Source of the DNA: Micropterus salmoides
Taxonomy: Eukaryota > Chordata > Actinopteri > Centrarchiformes > Centrarchidae
Assembly (NCBI RefSeq): GCF_014851395.1
Contig: NW_024044459.1
Location: forward strand, 21,776,418 to 21,840,417
Length of the DNA: 64,000 nt
Reading direction: 5' to 3'
Shown here: positions 48,116 through 59,538 of the stretch, one piece after another
How the letters are laid out: every line of letters starts with the position of its first letter
How positions within the stretch are numbered: the first letter of the stretch is position 1
Notes under the pieces: generated by a model
Seen by the model: only the letters and a program-made list of their open reading frames with translations
Database searches by the model: none
Told to the model about the DNA's origin: nothing
Program-made: the position numbers and the translations under genes

Positions 48116-48678
48116 CATGATGACACAGCTTAAAAGAGTCATATGAAGCCTTCTACTGTGCGTATTTCTTATTAATCCATGATTACCTTTTCTAGACCTT
48201 ACCTAATTGTGATTTGTTCCCAAACTACAAACTGCTTAGACATGTCTCTAACAAAGATTTGACATTATGAACCAAACTAAATGGAGTATCTAATTTGTGC
48301 TCTTGTCCTATTATGTAATTTGTGGTACTGTCACAATTTCCCGTTTCCAGCAAAGAGTGCTGTGTTCATTTCACAACATTTTGAGAGATCTTGTAGTCCT
48401 AGTCAGTGTTTGGTTATCCAACCCTGTGCTTTCTTCCTATCCTTTTCTCTTGTGTCCACCACCATCCATCTATCCTTATCCTTCCATCCCGCTCCATATG
48501 TTGCTACATCCCCTTTCTTCACTATTTGTGCTGAGTACATGAGCTGAATCTTAACAATGTGGAAACGCTTCACTTGATTGGGTGTCTTATCAGTGAAAAC
48601 GCAAGAGCTTTAATTAAAAAACAAAAACTTTGCCACACATTACTGCACAGAGATGGGCAGGAAGATTGGATGTACCCG

Positions 48679-48682
<4 letters not shown>
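48116..48682. other. Intronic sequence, partly C/T-rich
   Basis: C/T-rich at about 48410-48530; otherwise AT-rich with no recognised feature. Confidence 0.45.

Positions 48683-48715
<33 letters not shown>
48683..48715. repeat. (TG)n microsatellite
   Basis: About 16 TG units, followed by an AT-rich stretch. Confidence 0.95.
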
Positions 48716-48719
<4 letters not shown>

Positions 48720-50709
48720 ATTCATATTTTTTTTATGTATCTGTGCAATTATGAATACATTTACTTGTTTATGTGTGTATTTTACTCGTTTGGATGTATT
48801 CATGCATTACTTATCAGTAGCATTTTAATTATAACACAAGATTATAATTACTTTTATATTGCAATGAGCATCAATATAATTTCTATACATTATTATGCAT
48901 GCAATCCTCTTCTCACAGTATCCAAGGACATAATGCGTTGGTAGTGTGTTAAAACCACTGTGATCATATACACATAAGACATGGCTAAGATTCAATAATA
49001 ATGTCACAAGCTCCTCTCAAACCTCTCTGTGGAGTATTTTGAAGGTGTGCTTAACATGAGAAATTTGTGTTTCCTGATGCATTGTGGTTTTCATTTCTGC
49101 CAGACCAGTATAGACCAGAGAAGAGAGAAGAAGAGAACGAGAGTAATTAAGAAGAAAAAGCGGAAAAGAATGAGAGAATGACAAGGCCATTAACACTGCA
49201 GTGAGGAGCAGAGAAAGAAGATACGACCCAATAGAGCTGTCTCCTTCTTCTTAATGAATTTAGCTTGCCTCCTCATCTGAAAAAAAACCCTACATCTTAT
49301 TTTTCCCAGTGCCTTTCATTCTCTTTTAATCATGTTTATTTGCATGCATTTTATTAAACACATCCATCCTGCGGTCTGTCTACATGTATGCTTCAAATGG
49401 TATAAAGGACATCTTTCTCTACCAAGCCTAGAAAACGGGTGATGAGCATTTACCATGAACAGCTGCAGGGACTCATTCAATGGAGAGACCACAAAACAGA
49501 ATAGTGTTACTCTATTTCCCCCACGTTGTAGTTACATGCAAAAAAAAAACCCCAAACATGTTACTGGAAGACATCAGGTTCTGTGGTGAAAGACCTTGTT
49601 CACTGTCCATGTTGAAATGGAGTTAGGTATGTTTTTTTTAAATTCACATATTTGGTCCCCTACAAACCTTCTGTCTACGTCTTCAGGCCTTACACAAATC
49701 TATTTGGCAGCCTGATCTATTCAGGAGTTGGAAGAAATCTAAATTAAAGTCTAAATGTTTATAAAATTATTATCAGAGCAAAATAAATGAATGTGTAATT
49801 GTGCAATTAAACACATTTATGCTTATTTGAACAGAATTAGTACATCATTATTGAACTATGTTTGCATGCATGCTGGGTATTTTAAGAAACACTTTCCTCA
49901 ATTTTTAGTAGTCATCAGAACATTTTGCTGGCTCAATCGGTCTCCTTTCACAAGGGATTCATATTAGCAAAGTTCTATTGCATAATTTTCTGGTGATTAG
50001 CAATCATTCTGTGGTTTGGGCCTGGTAAACACTACTATAATATTGAACTCATTTGTATATGAAAATCTACAACATTATTTTCCAGCAGAGGCAGAGCACA
50101 GTACGATATTAGCTTTGGGAGAGAGTTTTTTTCATGTTAACAATACTGATGAGAGCAAGGTTTTAATTTTTGAAACGGGTGGAGCTTCCATTTAACGCTG
50201 GTGACAAAGTAGCCTCATTTTATGGCATGTTTATGTGTCTACCAGTCCTCTGAGACAATTAGTTGGCTACATAGACATGGAGAAATACCAACACATTAAC
50301 ATTGTAAACATCTCAAGGACTGACAATGTTTCACTAGAGACTATAGCTTCTACATACACACACACACACACACACACTCACATAGGCAAAACTGGCATGC
50401 AAGCAGATGTACGTATAACAAACACCCTGCACATACACAAATATCTACACAAAGTATTTCATGTCATACATTCTCCAGTTCAACAGATTTTAGAATCTCT
50501 TGCTATGGCAGTTGCGTTGCACAACATCCCCATGAGAAATATATCTTAATGCATGGTAAACATGGAATGTCAATGCATTTTAAATGGATATAAAACATCA
50601 TTTGTAATGCTTGCCCTGCAGAGTCTTGGTGCCATATGGTCTAAATGCTGTTTAAGATGCCTTACAACGCTGTCAAGAAACATTTCTCGGGGAAAAGAGG
50701 TGCAAACAC
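48716..50709. other. Intronic sequence without recognised genes
   Basis: AT-rich with an (AC)n run at about 50354-50376. The 104-codon frame at 50235-50549 crosses that run and has no motif. Confidence 0.5.
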
Positions 50710-52390
50710 ACACACCGTTTGACTGTCCCTCCCACTTGTACCACACTGACTGCCCTGTTGTGTTTTCCTCTTACTCATGTCGCATGGTGCGTTCCCTCCT
50801 CTAGCTCACTGAACTCTGCTCTTTCCTCCACTTATTCCGCATCCCTCCCTCCTGCCTGTCTTTACCTCTCTTTGGCTTCCCCTAACTCCCTCCAGGCGTA
50901 CACACACTGGCAGCTCTTTCTCCTTCTCTCTCACTCTGATCTCACAGGGGAGCACTCGTGTCCTGCTACTATTCCTCCTCACGGCTTATCTTGCTTCGGG
51001 CCTTTTCCTCTCCAGCTCAGCTACTACACTTCTTCCCTTCCCCTCTTTCCCTTTCCACCTCTCCGTCAGGATATGTCGCATCCGTTGTTTGTTCCTGGTC
51101 TCGTCTGTCTCCAATATGTTCCTCTTCCGATTCCCTCCCTCCATAAGACAAGGAGTTATCTGCTTCTGTCAGAGAAACCTCGCCTCCTGGAATTGCTATC
51201 TTATTGGAGTTTAAGTGTCCCCATGACCCCGGGATCTGTGCTGTCTGGAGCATTGGTTCCTGATAGGATCTCCTATGAATGGCCAGACAAAGACAGATTC
51301 TTCAACGCCTATAGAAAGCCCTAACGGGAGGTGAGCTCTCTCACCTGGAATAGAAAGGCCACAGCGCCCACCTGGAGCTGAGCGTGGGAGGTATAGGCTC
51401 ACAGATGACCATCAAGCAATCAAGCTTCGATGTGTAGAGCTCAGTCATACTTTAAGTCATCCATTCACATGTAAGCATGAATGAAATGGCCTTATCCCTC
51501 TAAGACCAGACTGTCTTAGTCTTTCCATCAAACAATCACACCAAGGGTGATTGGCCCCCTTCTCGTTCCTTCTTTTTCTCCATGTATTTCTCCCTGCCTC
51601 ACTTTCATTGCCCCTACTTCACTCCCTTCTTTCTCCATTTCAGATTTTAAAAAAAACTGCCATTCCTCTCATCACTTTCACACTGAGCTATTCACGCTCA
51701 ATACCTTCCCACCCCCCTCTCAAACCTCAAACACTGTGGTGAGCCAGGAGGTCTTTCTCTCAGCTCAACATGCATTCCTGCCCTGCCTATCACCTCTCCT
51801 TTCTTCCCCGTCCTTCACTTGTCTCCCCACTCCTCGCTCCTCTTCAGCAACTTTCGATATCCTCTGTTGCTTCGAGTTCAGCTGACTTTCTGTCTGTGCT
51901 TAGCATGAGCCACCGCATTATCTACCTCCCTCTCTTGCACCCTCCCTCTCTTGTCCTTTGTTCATGTTCACACTCAGCTGGCCTCCGCCTCTCCACTAGT
52001 TCCCACTTGCTGTGTCCTCTTCTGCACCTCCTGGTTGTCACTCCTCTTTTGCCATCTTACATCCTTGGTTTCCCCTTTGCCTTCTTAGTTCTTTCTCTCC
52101 TTTCCTGCTTTCTTCACGAGTGAGCCCAACAGTTCACACTCTGCTGTTTTCTGCCCCCCCCTTTAAACTTTCCATCTTTCCATCCTTCATTTCCTCTTTC
52201 CATGCCTCCCTCACTCCTTCTCTTAGTGAGAAGAATTACACCACAAACTGTGCATGACGGGGGGTTAGACAAGTATCTAAATGCACCACTGTTCTGTTTG
52301 TGAAGAATACTTTCTTTGTCTTCTCTCATCATCTCCATTTGCATCTGAGTCTCTCCCACTTTCTCAATCTCTCATCCCCATCTCAATAGA
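50710..52390. repeat. 1.7-kb polypyrimidine-rich domain
   Basis: The plus strand is C/T-rich for most of this interval, including many CTCCCTCC-, TCTTTCC- and CCTTCTTT-type runs. Several overlapping open frames (201 codons at 50719-51324, 112 at 51547-51885, 117 at 51770-52123) occur because stop codons need purines. Their translations are Ser/Pro/Leu-rich without domains. An island of ordinary composition lies at about 51220-51540. In grid2 transcripts the domain would be purine-rich. Confidence 0.7.
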
Positions 52391-53016
52391 GTGGCCTGCT
52401 TGAATCATCTGTCCCATTACAATCTTTACAACAGCACCTACATAGATCTCTTTCCTCCCTTGCTGCTTTTTCATGTCATTACAGAACTTTTTGTTTCATG
52501 TTTTAAAGGCAAGCTGTGCCTCACACAGTCCTGCAAATATACCCTTGAGCAAAGTCATTCCCTTACAAATTGCTCAGATTCAGCTGCTTATGGTTACACT
52601 GGATAGCCTCCAGGTGTGAATATGTGCATGTGTGACTGCCTGTGGCCTAGCCATGTCATTTGTAATAGTTGCAATGCTTGTCTGTGTTTCTTATCATCTA
52701 GGCAACTGTACATAATGTGTAATAAGAAAATATACATTTCCAAGCATATCTTGTGAAAACAAGTCATTTGAAAATATTTATTCTTTGTAAATTGACATCT
52801 CTATAATATTGGGATATACTGTATTTTGTTCACTAAGATTTTTTGATATTTTCTGTATTGGATTTGGAAGCTGCAGTGGAAATCTTGATAACAAATTCAG
52901 GAAACCCATCCTCAGCACCCATTCAGAAAATCATGTCAGTAACCCCATGAATTAAATTTAAACCTGCAGTGTGGAACTTTTGTCTCCACTTTTGGCAGTG
53001 AGACTAACTACACGAC
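52391..53016. other. Intronic sequence without recognised genes
   Basis: AT-rich, with no feature that I can name. Confidence 0.5.
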
Positions 53017-53307
53017 TAGTGTTGTAGTACTCGAGACCGGTCTTAAGACCACTTTTTTATTAAACCAATACGCCTAATTAAAAATGTGTTGTTACCATTA
53101 ACGACGGTGGTAAGCATGGAGTGTTGAAAAAAGATGCTTATGTTGATTTCAGCTCTTAGTGTTTGTATGTGGGTGTTTTAATGGGAATGTGGTCTTGGTC
53201 TTCACTTGGTCTCAGGCCCTAAAAGTCTTAGTCCTGTCTCGGTCTCGATAAACTCTAGTCTTGGTCTTAACTTAGTTTCGGTTTGGGTGGTCTTGACTAT
53301 AACACTA
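53017..53307. mobile_element. MITE with TAGTGTTGTAGT-type termini
   Basis: The left end TAGTGTTGTAGTACTCGAGA and the reverse complement of the right end, TAGTGTTATAGTCAAGACCA, form imperfect terminal repeats 291 bp apart. Interior phrases (GAGACCGGTCTTAAGACCAC; GGTCTTGGTCTTCAC; CTGTCTCGGTCTCGATAAAC) are typical of a frequent teleost DNA element with tandem GGTCTTG/GTCTCG units. No coding sequence. A clear target duplication was not found. Confidence 0.7.
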
Positions 53308-53429
53308 CTGTCGACGCCTGCTTATGAGGTATGCCTACAGGTGAGCTCGTCCCAGGCTTGTATTCAGAAATAGTTACACAAGTAGAGAGAAATTTCTACA
53401 GTTCCAAGACAAAAATCTGTCATCTGTCA

Positions 53430-53500
53430 TTCAAATACACTTGTGGCTTTATTGGCATGAGTGCACACACTATAATGTTGCCAAAGCATATTAACACAAA
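53430..53500 (-). mobile_element. LINE 3' tail fragment, reverse orientation
   Basis: On the minus strand this reads TGCTTTGGCAACATTATAG and then CACTCATGCCAATAAAGCCA, the same tail type as at 43008-43075. The direction is sense with respect to grid2. Confidence 0.6.
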
Positions 53501-53799
53501 CTATACAAACACAATAAACATAAATAAAAAAAATAAACAATAAACAATGGGTTGCTTCCCCTTAGCTATAGCAAACCAGTCATTGCCAGTTCGCGTAAAA
53601 CGCATAATTACAGGTGTGCCAGCACGGAAATGTTGCCACAGACACCAGATTTTAGAGATTAACTTGGCGGTGAGAGGCTTAATCATTGTATGTATGAACT
53701 AGTGTGACAAGGGTTTGAATGTAATAAACGTTCATTTATATGTTAATGTCTCACACTCACTTTAAACACAGATTTCATGTGGTGGTTGAGACGAGTCCC
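53501..53799. other. AT-rich spacer
   Basis: It begins with an A-rich stretch (about 53515-53545) and shows no coding structure. The first part may belong to the adjacent LINE tail. Confidence 0.4.
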
Positions 53800-53882
53800 C
53801 CCCACTTCACTCTACAGCACTTTGACTTTCTATGATAAAGCACTATATAAGTGTAATGTATTATTATTATTTTATTACTATT
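53800..53882 (+). mobile_element. LINE 3' tail with (ATT)n
   Basis: The sequence ACAGCACTTTGACTTTC, then AAAGCACTATATAAGTGTAA and (ATT)n, is an L2-type 3' end reduced to the last 80 bp. Confidence 0.6.
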
Positions 53883-54443
53883 ATGTATGTCCCACACGTT
53901 GAGATGAGTCGTAAATTCCTAAATCACATGAACCCCTTCAGGTAACTGTAGTCCAGTGCAAATGATGAACATGACTAATGTCTCTAAAGTAACTGCTATG
54001 ACAGGACATCTGTAATGTTAATGACCAGTTTTAATGGGATCAGAGTTCCCTGGAATCAGTCCCCCAGTTTACAGAGACCGGAGTGTCTGCTGTATGTTTT
54101 AGCTGTTACAGGAGGAAGTTCCACATGCCACATGTACCATCCATCAAATAGTTATATAAAAACTGTAGTAATAGGCTAAACATATATATGTGTCATCTTT
54201 ACAGGCAATTCTGTAAACAACTGACCTAATCCTGCACAATTATGTGACGGCGAATGCAGCACGGCAGAGGAAAAGGTGAGCAGTGAAGTTTAGCAGTAAA
54301 TGTACAGTGTAGGTTCCCGTTTGTTAGTGAATATATGCTTCTGCTAAAGATCCCGTGTGTGTGTATTGTTTCAAGCGGTATTGCCCGCCTATGTTGAGGG
54401 CATACGCTACAATACATCACTACAATACAGCATCTCTGTATCA
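53883..54443. other. Intronic sequence without recognised genes
   Basis: No exon, repeat or RNA gene was recognised. Confidence 0.45.
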
Positions 54444-54451
54444 GTTTAATA

Positions 54452-55320
54452 CAGGGGTATTCAATTAGATTTCAAAGAGGTCCAGTTAGAGAAAATTTCC
54501 CGAAGCAAAGGTCCGGAACATCAAAACGACTAACTTGCGTTATCATTCAGTACTATAACCTATAGTTGTATCAACACATGTTTTTAGTCAACAACGGACT
54601 GTCAAATCAAATAATATTTCAGTCAGTTTTCACATCAAACTGGAAGGATAATAAATAATAACTATTAAAATAATAAATTCAAAATTTAAGTAAACTAAAT
54701 TAAAGTGCCTAATTTTTAGAAAAAATTTAATAAAAAGTGTAGCTTGAAGTGATGAAGTGTAGTCTTAACCAATTTTATAATAAACACTCAACACATCATA
54801 ACAAATGAACAGCTGTAATGCCTCCTCTTCTCTTTCATTTCCTCTTACAGAGCTACCACTTTCCTACTTTCTGTTGTTCAGTGAGAAACGTGAGCTCCAG
54901 CTAGCATCTAGATCTATGAGATATTCTGGTTTTGAACTGCCCGTGGGAGGAATGTACATGTAAAAATCTGTACATTCTTCATTAAAAGTCATGTGAAATC
55001 TCTTTTCCCTTTCGTCTCCTCAATTCGGGTGTGTTTCCAAAACGTCTCTGGTGAATCTCGCGGACTCGACTCGCAAGCATCGGTATGCACAGATTTGATT
55101 GGCTGAGCAGCGTCACATGAGACGATTGGAGCACATGCAATTGGTCTGTTGGTCCTCTAAACCAGTACAGTAAATGCTAGAAAAGCTGCGCGGGTTAAAA
55201 TAGAAACGCTCCGTCACGAGGTAGTAAGTCTCAATAATAAATGGGCTGTAGGTCGGCGGTCCGGAGAGAACGGCGGCTGGGTCCGGATCCGGACCGTGGG
55301 CCGCCTATTAGTGACCTCTG
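54452..55320. mobile_element. hAT-like element with perfect 8-bp duplication
   Basis: GTTTAATA occurs at 54444-54451 and again at 55321-55328, flanking an 869-bp segment. The left end is CAGGGGTATTCAATTAGATT and the right end, read inward, is CAGAGGTCACTAATAGGCGG. Left subterminal sequence (AGAGGTCCAGTTAGAGAAAA; AGGTCCGGAACATCAAAACG) and right subterminal sequence (GGTCCGGATCCGGACCGTGG) are those of a common teleost hAT family. The perfect 8-bp duplication is diagnostic of hAT insertion. No transposase frame is present, so it is non-autonomous. Right-end divergence from the left suggests some age. Confidence 0.85.
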
Positions 55321-55328
55321 GTTTAATA

Positions 55329-55690
55329 GAAAGAGTAGTGTCAGTATTTCTGATGATATTGAAGGTCCTACCTTTGGTATTTCTAAATAATCTGGTAAAT
55401 CTTAACACTAAGCGTAATCTAATAGAGAACATTACCCCAACACCCCCAGTATATCTCATCCCATCCAATAATTATTTAGGCCATCATGGTTTTGACACAT
55501 TAAAAATATCCATATTGGCAGACATAAAATGTAAAAGCTCAAAAATCCAGTCCTACTTCCTGCAGCTACCCAGTGCTCTCTGTTAAAGAACCTTAAGGGC
55601 ATGGAAAAGTACAATTAGGAATTTAGACAACAAAGCAAAATAATTCATAAAAAGAGGGTCTTCGGTAATTTAGTGAGGTATGTGAGCAGC
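55329..55690. other. AT-rich intron
   Basis: No feature recognised. The open frame at 55296-55586 begins inside the hAT-like element and has no motif. Confidence 0.45.
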
Positions 55691-55704
55691 TGTGTGTGTG
55701 CGTG

Positions 55705-55737
<33 letters not shown>
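55691..55737. repeat. (TG)n microsatellite, interrupted
   Basis: TG units with two CG interruptions, about 47 bases. Confidence 0.95.
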
Positions 55738-56534
55738 TTTGTGTGCAGACAGGAGGCATGCCTGCTTTTCTGTAAGTGTGGGTGTCCTGAAGGGATGTTT
55801 AGTTAGTGCCCTTGGACACAAAGCCAACTGTAGAGACTAAAAGGAAAACATACTAACACAAGAAATATTAATATTTTGAACCCCACTATTGAACCAGTGG
55901 TATTTATGAGTATCTGTGTATCCACAAGTGTAAGAAGTATGCATATGTATGTCCCAGCACTGGAGTCAGTCACTGTAACAAGATTAATGGTTGACTGAGA
56001 TGGAAGTCTATTTTCTTCCTAAAGAACAACTGAGAGGAAGCAAGCTTGATGGCCTGTAAAGTAGCTCTCTGCCCTCATCCCTGAGGGATCATCTCTCCCA
56101 ATCCCTGCGCGCTCTCTCTCTCTCTCTCGCTCTCTCTCTGGGGTCTACTCTTGCAGATTATTATTGTGGATCCATCTCTCTTTCTCCTTCCATCCTTCTC
56201 TCTGCTCCACTCCACGGGGAGCTCACACAGAAAATAATCCCTTCTCCCACAAGCAGCGACAAGAATAAAGTAGTTTAACAAAGCTAATTAAAAAGTGAAG
56301 ATTGATGTATATGTTCATAGACTGAATAAGGAATCAAGGTAGCAGAAAAACGAGAGGTTGATGATTTGTGGGAAGAGGTTGTATGAATGACTACAGTCAT
56401 TTAACTTTGCTGCTTCCATTTGTGTGTTTGTTTGCACATGCACATGCGCACACACAACTGCACATAAACATAAACTAGACCACAGAGAAACAATGCACAG
56501 TTCACACCAGTGTATGTAGTCGCACACACCCACA

Positions 56535-56535
<1 letters not shown>
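55738..56535. other. Intronic sequence with a CT tract
   Basis: A (CT)n tract with one CG interruption lies at about 56109-56138, with C/T-rich sequence to about 56215. Nothing coding is recognised. Confidence 0.5.

Positions 56536-56570
<35 letters not shown>
56536..56570. repeat. (AC)n microsatellite
   Basis: About 17 AC units. Confidence 0.95.
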
Positions 56571-56571
<1 letters not shown>

Positions 56572-57090
56572 CAGCATAAATGATGATATATCTTTTACTG
56601 AAGGGGAAAGCATATGAGAGGCAACAGTGTCATCACTGCAACCATGGATGCTTTATGGCTATTTAAACAAGTCAATTTCATGCTAATGTGACCACTGCTT
56701 ACCATGCTAGAAAATTATAAACAACCTTCTGGTGTGGGAGGAGGGCTGCGAGCAGGGGGGGTGCAAAGGGAGTGAAAGAAAATAGTCACAGAACAAAAAG
56801 AAAGACAGAAATCTGTCAATTTGCCTTTGGTGTGAGTTTTTTGTGTGTGAACTAGTTTGGCAGCTGAACAATGATGGTTGTCATGAAATATAATACATGA
56901 ATGATTAGCTTCTCCAAACACCATCTTCGTGTCTCCTTTTATTTTATTTCCCTCTCTAAATATGTGTTGACACAGTCCACCAATAACCAATACAATAGTG
57001 CAATGCAAACACCCCTATCCTGTTCCCTTTCCCACAATCTTTCCTGCTGTATCTTGTCTCAGTCTCCTCCATTTTTACCATTTTTAACCT
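56571..57090. other. Intronic sequence without recognised genes
   Basis: AT-rich with short C/T-rich parts; no recognised feature. Confidence 0.45.
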
Positions 57091-57352
57091 TATCCAACGA
57101 AGTTTAAAGTCAAGGGCAACTGGACTTGGTTGAAGATACTGGAAGACGTTTCGTCCCTCATCCAAAGGACTTCTTCAGTTCTGACTGACTGGCAGGGAAA
57201 CTCAGCTATTTAACCTCAGTGGGGTCGTTTGCCAGGATCGTCGATACTGCTGGTTCAGTCAGAACTGAAGAAGTCCTTTGGATGAGGGACGAAACGTCTT
57301 CCAGTATCTTCAACCAAGTCCAGTTGCCCTTGACTTTAAACTTCGTTGGATA
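57091..57352. mobile_element. Perfect 98-bp palindrome, Penelope-like ends
   Basis: The left arm 57091-57188 and right arm 57255-57352 are exact reverse complements over all 98 bases, separated by 66 bases. Each arm contains GGATGAGGGACGAAACGTCT, TCTTCAACCAAGTCCAGTTG and CTTCGTTGGATA. I associate these with the 3' region of teleost Penelope-like elements, where a phrase of the type GATGAGAGGCGAAACGTCTTC is very common. The spacer (TTTAACCTCAGTGGGGTCG) also recalls sequence upstream of that phrase. To the right, the repeat seems to continue for about 30 bases (ACTATGACCTGGATGACTG). No coding sequence. Family assignment is from memory; the palindrome is seen directly. Confidence 0.8.
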
Positions 57353-58627
57353 ACTATGACCTGGATGACTGAGAATCTTCATAGACATTGTTAACCTTCA
57401 TTCTCTCTTTCTTTCTCTCATCTAAAAAAATCCACCAAAGCACTTCCTTGATTCTACAGGTAAACACACGTACACACAAACTTCCTTCATCACTGCAGGG
57501 AAACTAAAGCAAGGTTCTTCGAAATACTGCAGAGGAAAAATTCCGCCCCTGAATCAAAGAGGTAAGTGTGTGACTGTGGAGAGAAGAGGGAATGGAGCCA
57601 TAATACGGAACAGCTGAGCTTTCCTCAAATCATTACACAGAAAGCCATGGACATTTTATGAAAGCAGAGAGCTGGAAGAGAAGCTAGGAACAAAGGATGA
57701 TGTGAGGAAAAACTAGGGCTGGACTGAGAGAAGCATGAGATTGATATTCCCAAATACAGTTACGCAGATATAAGATGTGAAACAATCAGGGATCGTTCTA
57801 TTCTAGAGTGAATATTAGCAAGACAAATCATCCATGATATGCCTATCAAATCCCATTTGCTGATATTGTACTGTGTAACACAGCTCTGTGAGTAGAATAC
57901 CATCAGGATTACATGGGTTCTTCTTGTTCTCCCTCTTATTTCGCTCTCTACCTCTCCCGCTTTCACTCTCTCTCAGTCCTCTGGAGCCCTAACATTATAC
58001 AGCATAATGGAATATCGACAGAGTCGCTCCATTGTGCTTTAGACACACACAGTTCAGCCAACAGACAAGTCCATATCCCAGTCCAAAATGGACACCGATG
58101 GGCTTATAACGCGAAGGGGCATAAAGAGTATAGCATCAACTGTATCTGACGGATCGAATGTTGCAATCTAAACCTTATCATTGGGTGAGGCGCAGGGCTG
58201 AATCTTTGATGAGTGCACTGCACTCACTCAACACTAATTTGCTCCTTCTCTCTTATTCAGTCTCTGTTCGTCACTGCCTCAATGATTCCTCCTTCACAGA
58301 CACATACTCTCTGTTTTTTATCCAAACTTTTCAGTCTTTTTATTCCATTTCACTCTGTCAGTCTGTTTCTCTCTACATCTCTTTTTGTCATTCCCCTCTC
58401 TCTCCCTTCAGATTGCCATGGTTACAGGTGATTGTGACTCAGGTTGAGACGAAAGGCCCTCTGTCTCAATGAGTACAATATTAACTGGCCAGTCCCTGGA
58501 GGATTGTTCAAGTAAATTTCAGACAAATCATCAATCTTAACCTAGTAACCAAGAGAAGCCAGCATACATCAAATGATAGAAACATATGCCTGAAAACATG
58601 GTTTGAGTGAAGGAAACAAAGATACCC
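57353..58627. other. Intronic sequence without recognised genes
   Basis: Apart from the end of the palindromic element (to about 57390) no feature is recognised. C/T-rich at about 58245-58410, which accounts for the open frames there. Confidence 0.5.
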
Positions 58628-59538
58628 GGTAATAGTTGCTTTTGCTGTGCCCTAATTACTAAGTATTTACCTGGAAAATATATGGTAAATTAGAGTATAT
58701 TATTGAATAATTACCACTTGTAAATAAAGTGGTAAATACAGAGACACCATAGTTGAAATACTAAGAAGAATCTCCACTATTACCCATTAACTCAACTAAG
58801 TACCTTGTAGTTGCGACCAGTTTAGGTTTAGGAGAGTAGACAATTCAAGTTACAATTGTAGTTACCCAAGGTTTATGTTGGAAACAGCCCAAGTTTATTA
58901 TGCACTATCCAGAAATAAAAATAGTACTTTCCAATAAATTGCTTTTGCTGATATTGTATCTGTTCATGGTTTCACCCATTTATAAGGTTTTTATAATGGT
59001 CCTTCTTAAATACTGTATTCACAACTTACTTTGTAAGTAGGCGGAAACTGCACTGTTGGAGGAAGCCTTGTGTGTTTCCATGGAATTACTGTGTTCTTGC
59101 CATGTCCTTTCTAATAGATTGATAGTTGCAGATTGAAACGTTGCCTTGAAAAGAGAATACAAATACTTATATGTGTGCAGAAATTTGTTCTCTGTGCCCA
59201 GAACTATTTTTGAACCCTCTTCTGTTTTCAACATAAACCTTAGATAACTACAATAATGATAACAGAGGAGGTGTTTCTAAGAATTGATTGCTTACTTAGT
59301 AGTACACATCTATCTTATAAACACTTAGTTATTACCAGCCTGAACTGGACACAACTACATGGTACTTAGTTGAGCTGGTGGTTAATAGTTGAGTTTTGTC
59401 TTAGTACTTCAGCTGCAGTTTCTGTGTATAGGCCTAGTTTATTTACCAGTGGTAATTACATAACAATATACTCTAATTTACCATATATTTACTAGGTACA
59501 TACTTAGCAATTAGGGGACTGTAAAAGGAAGGGTTACC
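58628..59538. mobile_element. DNA element with 250-300-bp inverted termini
   Basis: Left sequence from about 58628 to 58888 is matched, in reverse complement, by about 59222-59538. Matched blocks, in order from the outside, include CCTAATTACTAAGTAT versus CCTAATTGCTAAGTAT, ATATGGTAAATTAGAGTATA (identical), AATTACCACT.GTAAATAAA, CTCAACTAAGTACC.TGTAGT and AAGGTTTATGTTG.AAACAG. The right arm has an extra segment of roughly 90 bases (about 59250-59337). The centre (about 58890-59220) is unique and holds no transposase frame. Both arms begin near GGTAA. This is a foldback or long-TIR MITE; superfamily unknown. Confidence 0.8.

Noticed and set aside
50719..51324. 201-codon open frame on the plus strand
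   Set aside because: It lies in the pyrimidine-rich domain, is Ser/Pro/Leu-rich, has no domain, and overlaps other equally long frames in the same tract.
56315..56613. Overlapping minus-strand frames rich in Cys and Val
   Set aside because: They translate an (AC)n array and its flanks.
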